The translations under genes and the position numbers were made by a program. A model generated the notes under the pieces. That model saw only the letters and a program-made list of their open reading frames with translations, searched no databases and had not been told where the DNA came from. This document shows, in pieces, positions 45,537-59,489 of a stretch of DNA of 64,000 nt (its first letter is position 1; the number at the start of each line of letters is the position of its first letter). This stretch comes from Schizophyllum amplum (taxonomy: Eukaryota; Basidiomycota; Agaricomycetes; Agaricales; Schizophyllaceae): assembly GCA_007026445.1 (NCBI GenBank), contig VDMD01000004.1, positions 434,001 through 498,000 on the forward strand. Reading direction: 5' to 3'.

Positions 45537-48500
45537 ATGAGCGACGACGAAATGGCGCCCCCAGAGCCCAGCGGGCTTTTCTTCGCTGGTTCTGATGACG
45601 AGGAGGAAGACGAGGTCATGGAGGTTGAAGCCCCGCCTCCCAAACCACCTTCGTCTCCCGCCTCGACGCGTTCTGAGCCACTGTTCCTTGACGTGGAAGA
45701 GGACGAGGACGTGCATGACACTGTAGAAGAGTCGAACAACTCTTCTATACCCTTGTCACGACGCCAAACCCCGGACGAGTTCGACACACTAGATGTTGAC
45801 GGCTTGATTGGCCAAAAACGCAAGCCAGATTCAGACAGAGCGCTCCCTTCAGAACAACCCGTTGCGTCGTCCTCAAGACATATTCCTTCACCACAATCCT
45901 CCGAACGTCCTGTCAAACGTCCTCGCCACGACTCCCCGTCAGACGAGAAGCCTCTCCTTGACTCCCCCTTGTACCTTGGGGAGTTCATTATAGCGAACGC
46001 GTGGAGCACATCTAGCGGGAAATGTGCATCAAACAACGAAGACGTCCGGATATACAGGGATGACTCACAAGTCCCCGTCGCCAGTACATCTTCCTCCAAG
46101 TCCTCGAAGGGGAAGAAGAAAGATGACGGCAAGAAGCAATTGTCTCTCACTGCGATGCTGAAAGGCCCTTCGGCGAAAGCGAATAAAAAGAAGATGGACA
46201 GTATCGTCCGTGTAGCGAACAAGAATGGATCCAGTGAGTGCCATGAGCGCGTTATCGTCCCAACGGATCGCTAATGGCGGTGTCAGGTTTTGCTCGTCTA
46301 CCTCAGGAATATGCTACATGGATGGCGCGACTCCTCGACTACGGTATGTCTCTTTTCGGTGTCTGACAGGCAGATTCAATGGATAATAAACCTCACAGGT
46401 ATCGTGGAATTTCGCGGAATCACAGTCGACATCCCCGCGAAACTTCGTACGGGCATGGACATCGTAATCATTGTCCAGGTTTTCTTACTCCCGTCGGCCT
46501 TCAAGAAAGCAAACACGTCGGGTAACGACGATCTTGCCACCAAGTTCGCTTTCAACGAGGGAATGGAGACGGAAGACGAGTATATGCTTCGCGAACGCAA
46601 GACAGCACTTGTGAAGCTCTTCGAAATCTTGGGACTGAAGCCAGTGGTCGGAGCGCATACGAGCGAAGCCGACAGTGACCGGAAGACTGAGAGCAAGAAA
46701 CACGGCAAGAAGGTCACCGAGATCGTCGGAGACGGCGAAGAAATTGAGGTAGATGACAGCGAGAACATATCCGGGAACGATATCGCTATGATCTATGCAA
46801 AGTATGGATTACCTATTTTGTCTCACCAACATCTAAAATTGCTCCGTTGTATAGAGCTCAGCAAAATGATCGCGCAATGGGCGAGATGGACCCATCGTCG
46901 TCTTTCACGCTGACGTTGCGTGCCTACCAGAAGCAAGCTCTGTAGTGCGTTCTCCTCTTGGTTTACCGAGGCCGAACGACTTACCATCGACAGCTGGATG
47001 CATTCACTAGAATCCGGAACGATGGACGCCCGAAAAGCCAGCGCCATGCATCCGCTATGGTGCCAGTGAGTGCAAGGCGATGTACGAGGCGAATGAATAT
47101 TAACACCCGGCTGCAGATATAATCTCCCCGTACGGTCGTCGCCTGGCGAGGTCATCGATCTGACAGCCGAGGATCGACCTTTCTACTTCAATCCATATTC
47201 AGGCGAATTAAGCCTCGAGTTCCCTCGGACGGAGCGAACGTGTCGAGGAGGTATTCTTGCGTAAGTGTACCATCGTTTTCTCGTGTACATTTTCGCTCAT
47301 TATGAGATGCAGGGACGGTGAGAGATATTGCTGCACGAAATCCTCGCGAGTCTGAACGCCGCTGCGCGCCAGAGATGGGCATGGGGAAAACCATTATGCT
47401 CTCCGCCCTCATCCAGACGAACTCCGAACCCGAACTAGGCGAAAACCCCGATGGTGCAGCGCAATCGTCGAAGGGCCACCAGCTCAAACTGGGAAGCGTT
47501 CTCAAAGGAAAGGCGAAATGGTCCTCGCAGGGCGCGCGAGCCACGCTTATCGTTGCGCCAGCGTCCCTGCTCATGCAATGGGCAGAGGAGATGGAGCGCT
47601 CGAGTAAGCCTGGCACGGTGAAGGTGATGGTGTGGCATGGGCAGAATCGGCTCGACCTCGGGGCGGCTGTGCAGCCGGACGACGAGGACGATAAGACGCT
47701 GAGGATCATCGTCACGTCGTATGGCACGCTTGCGAGCGAGCACGCGAAGCACGAGAAGGCGAAGGCTTCGTCGCCCGTGTTTGAGAGTGAGCGGGCCTGT
47801 TGTGCGTTTAGTAAAGGGTACTTACCAACCTCCAGTTGATTGGCTCCGTGTAGTGCTGGATGAAGCGCACTCCTGCAAGTACGTGTGCAAATGCCAAATA
47901 CTCTCTTGCGAAGCGCTGACCTCGTGGTGCGGTGTAGGTCCCGGACAAGCAAGACTGCGAAGGCAGTTTACGCACTGCGCGCAAGGCGAAGATGGGCTGT
48001 TACAGGTAAGTGGTGGCTAAAAGAGTTTGCTGGTTATTGATGAGGAGTTAGGAACGCCGATTGTGAACAAGCTTGAAGATTTGTACTCTCTACTGTGAGA
48101 CTGCGAAACCCGCACGTGAGATACGATCGTTGAGCCCCTTACAGCAGATTCTTGGGCTTCAAGCCGTGGTCGGAGTTCTCCTTCTTCCGCTCGTCAGTAC
48201 TTTCATCGCCTCGCATCACCCCCTTGCTAACTTTTGGTCGACCAGATTCATAACTCTTCCTTTTCTCGCGCACGACCACAAGGCCATCGAGGTCGTGCAG
48301 ACCATTTTGGAGAGCGTACTTCTACGGCGGGAAAAGAATATGCGCGATGCCGACGGGAAACGCATCGTCGACCTTCCGCCGAAAGAGGTGTTTCCAATGC
48401 TCCATTGCCTGATATCAGAGCCGTTTGCTAACACGGTCCAGGTTGTCGTGGATGAGCTTCTTTTCTCTGCTATGGAGCGCAAGATCTACGACTCTATCTT

Positions 48501-49974
48501 TTCGTCTGTAAAGAAAGATTTTGACCAGCTCAATGAGAAGGGCCTTGTTGGTAAAAATTACACGCACATCCTGGCTATGCTTATGAAGTACGTGGTCATC
48601 TCAGCCTCACGGGCCTTCGACTGACTTACGCACCTAGATTGCGTCGGGCGGTTCTGCATCCCAGTCTGGTCGCCGCAGCGAAAGCGGCAACTCCTGAGGA
48701 AGAAGGCGAAGGCGAAATGAGCGTCGACGATATGATCAAGCAGTTTGCAGCTGATGGTGGTGGCGAAGACGGGGGCGGCATGGCTTTTGCCGAGAATGTC
48801 TTGGCTCACCTTTCCGAGGAGGATCTCGACGAATGTCCTATATGCCTGGACGTCATGGACGTACCGATGCTGCTCCCGGGATGTTTCCACAAGTGGTGTG
48901 TTCGTTCCAAGTGCAATGACATTATGGCTAATGAGCGACAGCTGCAAAGATTGTATCATCATGTACATCACCAGCTGCGAACAGAAGGGCACGCAGACGA
49001 AGTGTCCGAAATGCAGCAAGGGTCCATTTAAGGTGTGTAAATTTATGAAGCTGGTTATTCAGCGTCTGAGTATACCTTTCTGCAGGAGGACGAGCTTGTC
49101 GAAGTGGTGCTCAACAAGACTATCTCTCAGTCGCCTTCAAAGCGGACTCAAACCGAGGTTGTGCTCCGACGTAACGATTTCCGTACCTCGACGAAGCTCA
49201 AAGCTCTTGTCGACAACCTTCGTAAGCACCCAACGGTATTTCACGACAAGGCCTAACCGCACTTCTTCTAGGTCGCATCAAGAAGGAAGATCCTGGCTTT
49301 CGAGCGGTAGTCTTCTCTCAGTTCACGAGCTTCATGGACCTCATCGAGGCGACGCTCAAGCGGGAAGGATTCGACCAGTACCGGTTTGATGGCTCGATGC
49401 ACGTCAAGAAACGCAATCATGCCATAACCGAGTTCAAGATCGCCTCCGAGGAACCGAAAGTTATGGTCGTTAGCTTGAAAGCAGGAGGTGTGGGCCTCAA
49501 CGTGAGCGACGTTGACCTAGTACTTGACATGCATGTGCTTAGAGCTTTATGCAGCTTACCAACGCCAACTACGTCTTCATGGTCGGTACCGTCGCTTGCA
49601 ACGAAATCCTTATCCTCACCGCTCTACAGATGGACTGCTGGTGGAATGCCGCTACAGAAAATCAAGGTACTAGGCAGCGGCTTCTCGATATTCTGGCTCG
49701 CTGACCGGATTCTCTAGCTATCGACCGCGTGCATCGCCTCGGTCAAGAGAAACCCGTCTTCGTCAAGCACTTCATTGTACGTTCTCTAAAGTCCTGTCTA
49801 GCGCGCACTTACCCAGCATTGTCTCAGGTGTCCGATACCATCGAAGGACGTATATTACAGATACAGAAGCGCAAGACCGCCATTGTCAAAGAAGCTTTCC
49901 GCGGGACCGCCAGAGGCAAGGATGCCGACCCGGACAGCGTAGAGAATCTGAAGATCATGTTTGGAACTACATAG
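45537..49974 (+). CDS. RAD5: DNA repair helicase/ubiquitin ligase Rad5 (HIRAN-SNF2-RING)
   Basis: Roughly 17 exons encode about 1,070 residues. The acidic, disordered leader is followed by a HIRAN domain ([14 protein letters not shown]). SNF2 motifs follow in order: [17 protein letters not shown]; Walker [34 protein letters not shown] box [30 protein letters not shown]; then [20 protein letters not shown] and [14 protein letters not shown]. Between the lobes sits a C3HC4 RING ([10 protein letters not shown]...PGCFHKCCKDC...KCPKC). HIRAN plus an inserted RING defines Rad5/HLTF, which extends K63 ubiquitin chains on PCNA and reverses stalled forks. Walker A needs a 5-nt exon (47313-47317). At about 48142 a CAGCAG acceptor can splice two ways. 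All catalytic residues are intact. Confidence 0.95.
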
Positions 49975-50349
49975 ACCGTCGTGTGCCATACGTATGTCTC
50001 GTGTTGACTACTTAAGTACTTCACGATGTTTAATACTTACTTTCTTCGTCCGCCTGATGCGATGATCAGAGGAGACTGCCGGATGTGCGCTTGAGCGCTT
50101 GAGCAGCCGTAAGTACTGCAGGATAGTAGCTGAACTTATGTATGATAAACGTCTTTGGGTGCGAGTCCAAACGGCAACTCGCGACCGCGACATCACAAAA
50201 TTTGAGAACAATGGGAGAACAATGGCAGCCCATGATGTCATTTATACTTCATGACAACGATTATTACTACTGGCGCGCGTGGGCAGCACTTGAAGCTATG
50301 AAGCTTGAAGTCCTCTTGACCTGGCCCTTCATTCCCCTCAAATCATACA
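49975..50349. other. Intergenic, about 0.4 kb
   Basis: This is the 3' flank of RAD5 and upstream region of the next rightward gene. No feature is supported. Confidence 0.45.
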
Positions 50350-51772
50350 ATGCCAACTACTCGTCGGCAGGCTGCTGCTCAGGCTGAACAAGGCTACGAC
50401 GACAAGCCTGCTCAAGCGGGCAGCAAACGTCCATCGTCATTACGCCAACAGAAGGACTCCGCTACGACCGAGCCTCTAGCCAAGAAGGCGAAGCCAGCCA
50501 GCAAGGCTAAGAAAAGTGAGTGGAATGCCAAATTGACAAGTCGAAGCAGAAGGTTAACCAGAGCCTTCGAAGGCTCAAAGCACAAGGGCGCAGCGGATGA
50601 TGCCTGGCATCGCGCAAGAACGAATCCTCAGGTCAACGGCAAGCAGGTATTGTAATTCACAATACTCACGAGGTTGCCGCTTACCAACTCCAAAGGGACT
50701 GTCGAGCGCGGACACATATACTTCTTCTACCGCCCGAAGGTACAGCTCGAGGAAGCGTCCAGTGTGGACGACGTGAAAAATTTCCACATGTTACTGGTCC
50801 CCCGCCCTCCTGGCTTTGCTGTCGGAAATGAGGGCGCGAGCAAGCCAGAGGAACCAGACAACGAGAGCGAGATGAAGATGCTTGAGTCTGGCGCGAACGC
50901 CGTTCCCGCGCAACCCGTTCATACGACTAAGAAATTCTATCGCCTGATTACGTTGGGAAAGAAACAACTGCCCAATCCCGGTCATGCTACCGGCGGCAGG
51001 AAGGAGACATTTTGGGCCACGGTGACTGCTGTCGGGGAGGACCTTGAATCGCTTGAGAAGGGCTTGGGGGAGAAGACGTACGAGACGAAGACACGAGGTA
51101 TGTCCTGCAATTGCCGCGACGACTCAAACACGCGAGCAGAGGTGCTGATTGCTTCATAGGGACGCGTCATGAAGCTCCTTCTCGCCTCGTTGGCCGTGGT
51201 GCATACGCCATCGTGAACAACAACCCTCGCGTGCCCAGTGGTCGAGAAACGCACTTTGGGTATCATCTTTCGCATCCTACAGCACAGGAAATCGGGTCGG
51301 AGTCCGTGCAGGCCGACCTCGGCATACATCCAGCGAACTCCTTCGTCCTGCAGGTGAAAAACCCGCTTGCGCCGTCGACGAATCCCGCCATGAGAAATCA
51401 AAAAGGGGCTGAATACCCTGACGAGATCATGCGCGACGTCTTCGGCAAGGGTGGCAGCAAGGGGCGGGAAAGCTACGGTCTTCGATTTGCGACCTGTGAG
51501 CGAGCAGAGCTGCTGGACCACGAGGGTGCACAACTTCTCTTTATTGCCGCTCGCGATGGTGAGGAAGGCCTAGCGGAATCGCTAGGAGATGGTCGTGGCG
51601 AAGGTGAGCCATAAAGACGACAGGCAGATGACAGGGACGACTAACGACTGCTGCAGCCCTCACAGAAGCAGAGCAGAAGGAGTCCCAGGAGGCGGTCGAC
51701 AGTGTGTTCTCTGAGCTCGGCTTGGATCTCAAGGAGTTTCCTGCGGCGCCGCTGAGAGGAGAATGGATCTGA
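50350..51772 (+). CDS. Conserved fungal nuclear-type protein, function unknown
   Basis: Five exons are inferred. The N terminus is basic (MPTTRRQAAAQAEQ, EPLAKKAKPASKAKK), like a bipartite nuclear signal. The core reads GTVERGHIYFFYRPKVQLEE then ASSVDDVKNFHMLLVPRPPG, KKFYRLITLGKKQLPNPG, ETFWATVTAVGEDLESLEKG, YETKTRGTRHEAPSRLVGRG and ADLGIHPANSFVLQVKNP. It ends GAQLLFIAARDGEEGLAES and a Glu-rich helix. I know this family from ascomycete and basidiomycete genomes, where it is sometimes labelled 'BTB domain transcription factor', but I see no BTB fold in it and would not use that name. The two 5' introns (47 and 46 nt) are placed by frame and the first ~80 residues are less certain. Confidence 0.75.
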
Positions 51773-52332
51773 AGCTGTCTGCCGTTAAGGGATACTTAAG
51801 TATATTATCGCGCGCGACAACGAATCCTCGATCACCCGGTTGAACGTTGAATTCCCTGTATATTATTATCATCAAACGGAAAATGTGTATTATGTGTGGC
51901 ATCAACACTGGCTGTCTCTGGCTATCTTCGTCATGGACAGCTTAGGGACGCGGTCCGAGGTAGGTAGATAGGTAACCGGGATTCCTTCCACGAACCTGAT
52001 GCATTGATGGGCGATCGTAAACTGCAACTTTCCAGCAACTTTCCCAGGAGGTCTGGAGCGATATCGATATTTGGGGAGTGGCGAGTACTTACAGTGACTG
52101 CGATAAGGCATCGGACTACAAGCTTGGCCATGGTCATTGGTGAGCAATTGGTGAGCGTTGTGTTCGAACTGCGCGGGCCGCGGGCCGATTGCAGGCCTTT
52201 GCAGGCTAATTAAAATTTCTTAGTGACGATAAGTTGTGACCAGTGCGACATGTGACCAGCCGTCACCAGGACCATCGTTGGTTGTCTTGGACTGCCGTCA
52301 AACTCTCGTATTAACTCACTACGCCAAACTTC
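51773..52332. other. Intergenic, about 0.6 kb
   Basis: This lies between two rightward genes. A short minus-strand frame (51902-52147) with an internal GTAAGT site could be a tiny spliced gene, but none of the possible products is recognisable. Confidence 0.4.
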
Positions 52333-53108
52333 ATGTCGCCTTTGCCGCCTCCGGAAGAACGCGAATGGCCGATGCCGAAGCTGGGTATACGTGTGGATGA
52401 TCTTGCGCATAAAGGTGCCACCATATTCTTCGACGTCGTCGATCCGTTGGGAGCCTTGAGGGAGGCAGTCATCGCCAGCTTTACCTGGCTCTATACAAGC
52501 GAGAAGCATCCCGACAAGTAAGTGTACACATTCTCATCGCAAACACCTGACGAACCAGTATACCAGTGTGGAAGGCATCAATCTGATTCTACGATCCATG
52601 CCTGGTGTGGCATACACGCACGGCTCGCATACTCATAAGGAAATACACTTCTCCTTAGACCATATCGTCAACTCAGAGTCACGGGCGAGGCACGAAATCA
52701 TGGGTGTCCTTGTTCACGAGGTGGTTCACTGCTTTCAGTATAATGGTAAGTCGACAGCGCCTGGAGGATTGATAGAAGGCATCGCAGGTGAGAAATCAGT
52801 GCGTACATAACAGAATCCAACGATTAAGCACATCGCCCTCAGACTTTGTGCGGCTGAATGCGAGCTATGCGCCGCCTCACTGGAAGCGCTGCCCATCCAC
52901 CGATGGACAATGGGATGCGGGGTATCAGACGACCGGTTTCTTCCTGGATTGGTTGGAGCAACGCTACGGCTACGGAACTATCCGGGAGCTCAACGATGCA
53001 ATGCTAGACAGGGAGTGGGACCCGCATATATTCAAGGAAGTGACCGGCAGGAAAGTGGAGAAGCTTTGGAGACTGTATTGCGCAGAATCCGGCGCACAGT
53101 CTATGTAG
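52333..53108 (+). CDS. BSP-family (basic secretory protein) zinc metallopeptidase-like protein
   Basis: Three exons (52333-52517, 52567-52787, 52843-53108) sum to 672 nt, 223 residues. The conserved order is INLILRSMPGVAYTHGS, KEIHFSLDHIVN, HEIMGVLVHEVVHCFQYNG (HExxH with the family's x2-Q after it), PGGLIEGIADFVRLNASY, WDAGYQTTGFFLDWLEQRYG and IFKEVTGRKVEKLW. This is the 'peptidase of plants and bacteria' family, named from plant basic secretory proteins linked to defence. The zinc-binding His pair and catalytic Glu are intact. There is no signal peptide: the start MSPLPPPEEREWPMPK is hydrophilic, so the product looks cytosolic unless exported unconventionally. Substrates are unknown. Confidence 0.88.
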
Positions 53109-53941
53109 GTACGTAGGGCGTGACTCTCGAGCGCGCCTGTTATTGACGAATACGTACGCTTGTCCTTCGCAGCCATCCCAGTTCTCTACTAGCCTTGATT
53201 ACGGCGCTAAACAAGATGTTCAGCATCAAATCTCTTCATCTATCCAAGTTGTCGAGTGAGCTGATCAGCCTGTCAATCTATCAGTACGTAAAGACACGGT
53301 GGACGGACGTAGAAAATCCAGCTCGCATGTCAGATGGTCGGTACTTATCACCTTTCCCAGGCCTTGCCCACCACTGATGCGCGTCTACGACGCCACCAGT
53401 CCTCACTCCGCCTACGCCGGATCCACTGTCCATGCTCTGCTCCTTCATGTTCTCTTGTGTTTCATATGTTCGTCCTGCGAGTGACTAACACAATTTGTCC
53501 GCTGAGAATGGTACCCGTACTGTGCGCGACGGTCTCAGAGCGCTGCAGATACGGTAAGCGCCCGCCCCTCAGAGTAGACTGGGAACGCTTAACTCTCACT
53601 GCATAGATTTTGTTCCGAGCTATCCAGAACTATGGCATCGCTTGGGCGTTCATCAATGGTATCGCTCACCGCAGTTGAAAGATACTGCCTTGAGCCATTC
53701 ACGGCATCGTGTGCGCTGCAGCGCAGCTCAAGATGGACTGATTGCATGCGTCATGGCCATCTGCAGACAGCGGGTTTCGTGAGCTGTTTCTCTCAAGCGC
53801 CGCCACTCATTGCAAATCTGACGTAGCGCCTAGCCAGACCTGAAATGCACGCGACGCAGCGAAGTCCCGAGCAGCGTCACGTCACGGTACGCCCCCTTCC
53901 GCGGAATATGTATCTCGGGCCGCTCCAAGGGGAAGCAGGCG
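53109..53941. other. Intergenic, about 0.8 kb
   Basis: This is the 3' flank of the peptidase gene and upstream region of the halogenase gene. A plus-strand stretch at 53510-53690 splices to protein-like fragments (RTVRDGLRALQI, ILFRAIQNYGIAWAFINGIA) that might be the remnant of a degraded gene; I cannot name it. Confidence 0.35.
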
Positions 53942-53949
53942 TATATAAA
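53942..53949 (+). promoter_or_regulatory. TATA box of the halogenase gene
   Basis: TATATAAA followed by G lies 42 bp before the ATG at 53991. Confidence 0.55.
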
Positions 53950-53990
53950 GGCTCTGAAGCTGCATATCTCCACATCTTGGTCTCAGCGCA

Positions 53991-56183
<2,193 letters not shown>

Positions 56184-57226
56184 CTGCAGCCCTTCAAATG
56201 TGATATGTCAATGACGTACTTTATGTATCAATTGTCTGAGAGCTACGCAGAAAACGCTGACTTAGGCCGATGTTCGCGACCTGTACGCGAACGCCTTCCA
56301 TGGCCCAAGTCCAAGCGACCATTCAACCGTTGCTTCAGAGGAGACAAGCTGGATTGCCTACAATGTTAATGAGCTGGAGTCCAGAAAGCCATCCGATTAT
56401 CCCCCTGGTTTAGTACAATGCTACTTTTGGTCGCTACCAACGTTAACGAACCGATGCTGCCAGGACGTGGATCCAATTCGAACAATGACCGGAATGTGCC
56501 GGTTAACGGATCAGCGGCAGCATTTCCTTTGGATCCGGTGATCGGCCCAATCACTTGATCAAGCTTGACTTGAACCTGGTCTTCATGTTCAACTCTGCTG
56601 CCAGTTATTTTCGCGTCGCTTACATGCTGACCACGCTCCTTCCGGCGCTGAAATACTACCGGAAAGTAAGTAAGGACATGCTGTCCAAAATCCAGGACTT
56701 GAAAGGGAGCGCAACTTTCACAGCGGAATATCCGGACAATCGCACGGCCCTCAGGTTTTTTCTGGGCCGTTCTTTATCCTCCCGCATGATTATATCCGAC
56801 TCGCGCCATTGGCTCGCAGCCCTTTGCGCAGCGCGCAGGTGAGGCTATACTGCTGCGCGTGTTCATCATGATGCCCGTCCTCGCTAGCACAGGGCGGCGA
56901 CTACTTCCTTTGGCGGGCTATGGTGCCAGATATGGCCCTCAAACATTCAGACCACTTCTAGTTCATGCATAGCCTGTATATGTGTATGGCTCTGTGTGAT
57001 CTCTGAGACGTGAACCAGACCTCGATGCTCAGTATCTGGCTGCACGTGAAAGCACTAGATGCCTTTGGCGCACCGCCTCCTCGCATGTCTTACTGTGACT
57101 GCGGCTCTGCAGGCCGTCCGTACCATCGGACACCGGCAAGCCTCTTTTTCCTCTATTCATCCATATCCCTTTGCGCGGTTGCGGTTCGCGCACTGCGCAT
57201 CGTCACTGGGGCCATGCCTCTGCTCG
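56184..57226. other. Intergenic, about 1.0 kb
   Basis: This is the 3' flank of the halogenase gene and upstream region of the dioxygenase gene. The frame 56555-56842 has no recognisable product. Confidence 0.45.
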
Positions 57227-57234
57227 TATATAAG
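57227..57234 (+). promoter_or_regulatory. TATA box of the dioxygenase gene
   Basis: TATATAAG lies 64 bp before the ATG at 57298. Confidence 0.6.
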
Positions 57235-57297
57235 CGCGCCAGTGTCTGGTAATATCTTCACCAACTTTTCCATCTCCCCTCTTCCACTCGCATCACA

Positions 57298-58772
57298 ATG
57301 GTGTTCTTGCCTTCCACCATCGTTCTCGCCAGTGTATTGCTTGCCGGACTTGGATCTGCTCACACTCATCATGCCGTCGGCTCCCCGGAGTACGTCAAGC
57401 GCGCCAACTTCATGAAGACGGCCAAGCGCTCCCTGGGCGACTGCCAGGACCAGCTTCGCAAGCGTGGCGGCGTCTACGATCGCGGTCGTGCCCGCCGCGA
57501 GGCTCTCGCCGACGACATTCGCTCCGTTCGTGGGCTCAAGCGCGGTGCGTTTCTTCTATATCGTCTCTGTACATGACTGAATCGTCATTCAGGCGTTCCC
57601 TACAAGCGCGACCTTGATACTGCCCTGGCCACAGATCACCAGTCCAACCTCACGGGTGTCACGAACAACACCGATGCTTCGACGTTGTTCTCGGGCAACA
57701 CTTCTTGTGTACTAGCCCCCGAGGTTACGCAGGGCCCGTATTGTGAGTATTGCCGTACGACAAGCATGTATGCCACTGACCACTTTACAATGTCAAGATG
57801 TAGACGGCGAATACGTCCGCTGGGATATCCGCGAAGATCAGGAGGGTGTCGACCTCTATGTAGACGCCCAGGTCATCGACGTGAACACCTGCGAGCCGGT
57901 TTCAGACGTTTATATTGACTTCTGGCATGGTGAGTCCTGTTTTCGACGGCATTGGTTCTCACTCATCTCATCGACAATACAGCGAACGCCACCGGTGTTT
58001 ATTCCGGTGTGGTTGCAAGCGGCAATGGCAACTCCAACGACGAAGGCAACCTTGTACGTAGCCCTCTTAGTCCGGCAGAGCCGTCCTCTTGACTCGTGGC
58101 CTTCAGAACTCCACTTTCCTCAGGGGCATTCAACCCACTGACAGCGATGGTGTCGCTCAATGGCTCACCGTGTTCCCGGGTCACTATACTTCACGGTGCG
58201 TGCTGAGTTATGGTTTCTCGTTTTATCCTTGCGCCTGACTAGCATTCACAGTGCAACTCACATTCATCTCATGACTTACACGTCGACGGACGGTAACATG
58301 AGCGCCAACGGTACCTACGCATCGGAGACCGTCACGCACGTCGGTCAGATCTTCTTCGGTACATACCTCTCACATATTTCTGCTTACAGCCATGTGCTTA
58401 CATTTCACAGACCAGGACCTCATCAGCGAAGTTGAAGCGACGTCCCCGTACTCAATCAACACCCAGGAGCTCACCACGAACGACGAGGACAGCATCTTAG
58501 GGGAAGAGGCCGACGACATCGACCCCTTCGTTGAGTACGTCCTCCTCGGCGACGACATCTCCGATGGTGTCATGGCATGGACCGCTTTTGGCATCGACCT
58601 CACGGATACCTACTCGGTGACCCCGGCGGCGACACTCACGGAGGACGGTGGTGTCGAGAACGAGAACTCCGGCATGGGCGGCGGCATGGGCAGTGGCGAT
58701 GGCGCAAGCGGTATGCCCAGCGGCAGCGGTATGCCTAGCGGTAGCGGAGCGATGCCCAGTGCTAGCGCCTGA
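57298..58772 (+). CDS. Secreted intradiol ring-cleavage dioxygenase
   Basis: Seven exons encode roughly 370-380 residues. A signal peptide (LPSTIVLASVLLAGLGSA) is followed by a propeptide-like basic region with Lys-Arg sites. The catalytic fold reads EVTQGPYYVDGEYVRWDIRE (first Tyr ligand), VYIDFWHANATGVYSG, STFLRGIQPTDSDG and LTVFPGHYTSRATHIHLMTY (second Tyr and the two His ligands of Fe(III)). These enzymes open catechol-type rings between the hydroxyls. Secreted fungal forms act on lignin- or plant-derived phenols. All four metal ligands are present. The C-terminal tail is a Gly/Ser/Met/Pro repeat (GMPSGSG twice, then GAMPSASA) with no fold. The gene follows the halogenase in the same direction but 1.1 kb away with its own TATA box. 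Confidence 0.92.
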
Positions 58773-59489
58773 CGATCGAATCTTGCACAATGTTGGCGCC
58801 GTTTGTAGGCCATAATCATAGCATCGGAGCCTTACCAGTACTAGTATCGAACTTATCACATATATATACTTAGTAGCATGGACAAATCGATTGGATACCA
58901 CTTACTTCTGCTGCTCAGTCCTTACCCTCTTATACCACGTCGACCCTGAAGCTGAAGCCTCGAAGACCTAATTTACTCTTTTCGTCGACAATCGAACCTC
59001 CTTCAACGTGACTGTGGGAAACTCCCCGGACCGAATGACCGCGGTCACTGAGGAAGCAACTCATGTGCACAAGCAACCACCAGCACAATCAGCGCGGTCA
59101 CTGCCAGTATCCCACGGCCAGATCCTGGACTATCTCTATAGTGCTCGCTTTCCTACGCGGGGATACCCACACGTCGTTCCTCGCACTCGTTCCATTCGAC
59201 TACCCCATTGCAAGATCTCAGGCTTTCAATCGACTCCGTGTCGCACAGTTCTTGACCGGTGACCCCTCTACAGCCACCCACATCGTATAAGGCAACAGCT
59301 GACAGGCCCAGCTGCACATCTATTTTACCAAAGTACACCCAGGACAGCTCCGCGCTGCCTTATCTAACCTATGCGTCAGTCCGAGTCACTTCCTGTCAAG
59401 GCAGTCATCATAAAGCAGACGCCTTCGCCGACGAATCGCCTTGAACTCAAGCTTAAGATCTCTCAATAGCGCTCTCTAAGTCTTCCGCC
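58773..59489. other. Intergenic, about 0.7 kb
   Basis: This is the 3' flank of the dioxygenase gene and upstream region of the kinase-like gene. No feature is supported. Confidence 0.45.

Noticed and set aside
47188..47952. 254-codon antisense frame over the RAD5 helicase exons
   Set aside because: It is antisense to well-conserved SNF2 motifs and has no recognisable content.
51902..52147. Possible tiny spliced minus-strand gene starting MAKLVVRCLIAVT
   Set aside because: A GTAAGT site and several acceptors allow many products, none recognisable; transcript data would be needed.
53195..53830. Protein-like fragments such as ILFRAIQNYGIAWAFINGIA
   Set aside because: Could be a degraded membrane-protein gene, but frames are broken, no start is visible and no family could be named.
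56555..56842. Plus-strand frame of 95 codons between halogenase and dioxygenase
   Set aside because: No motif, no neighbouring exons in frame, and it overlaps the dioxygenase upstream region.
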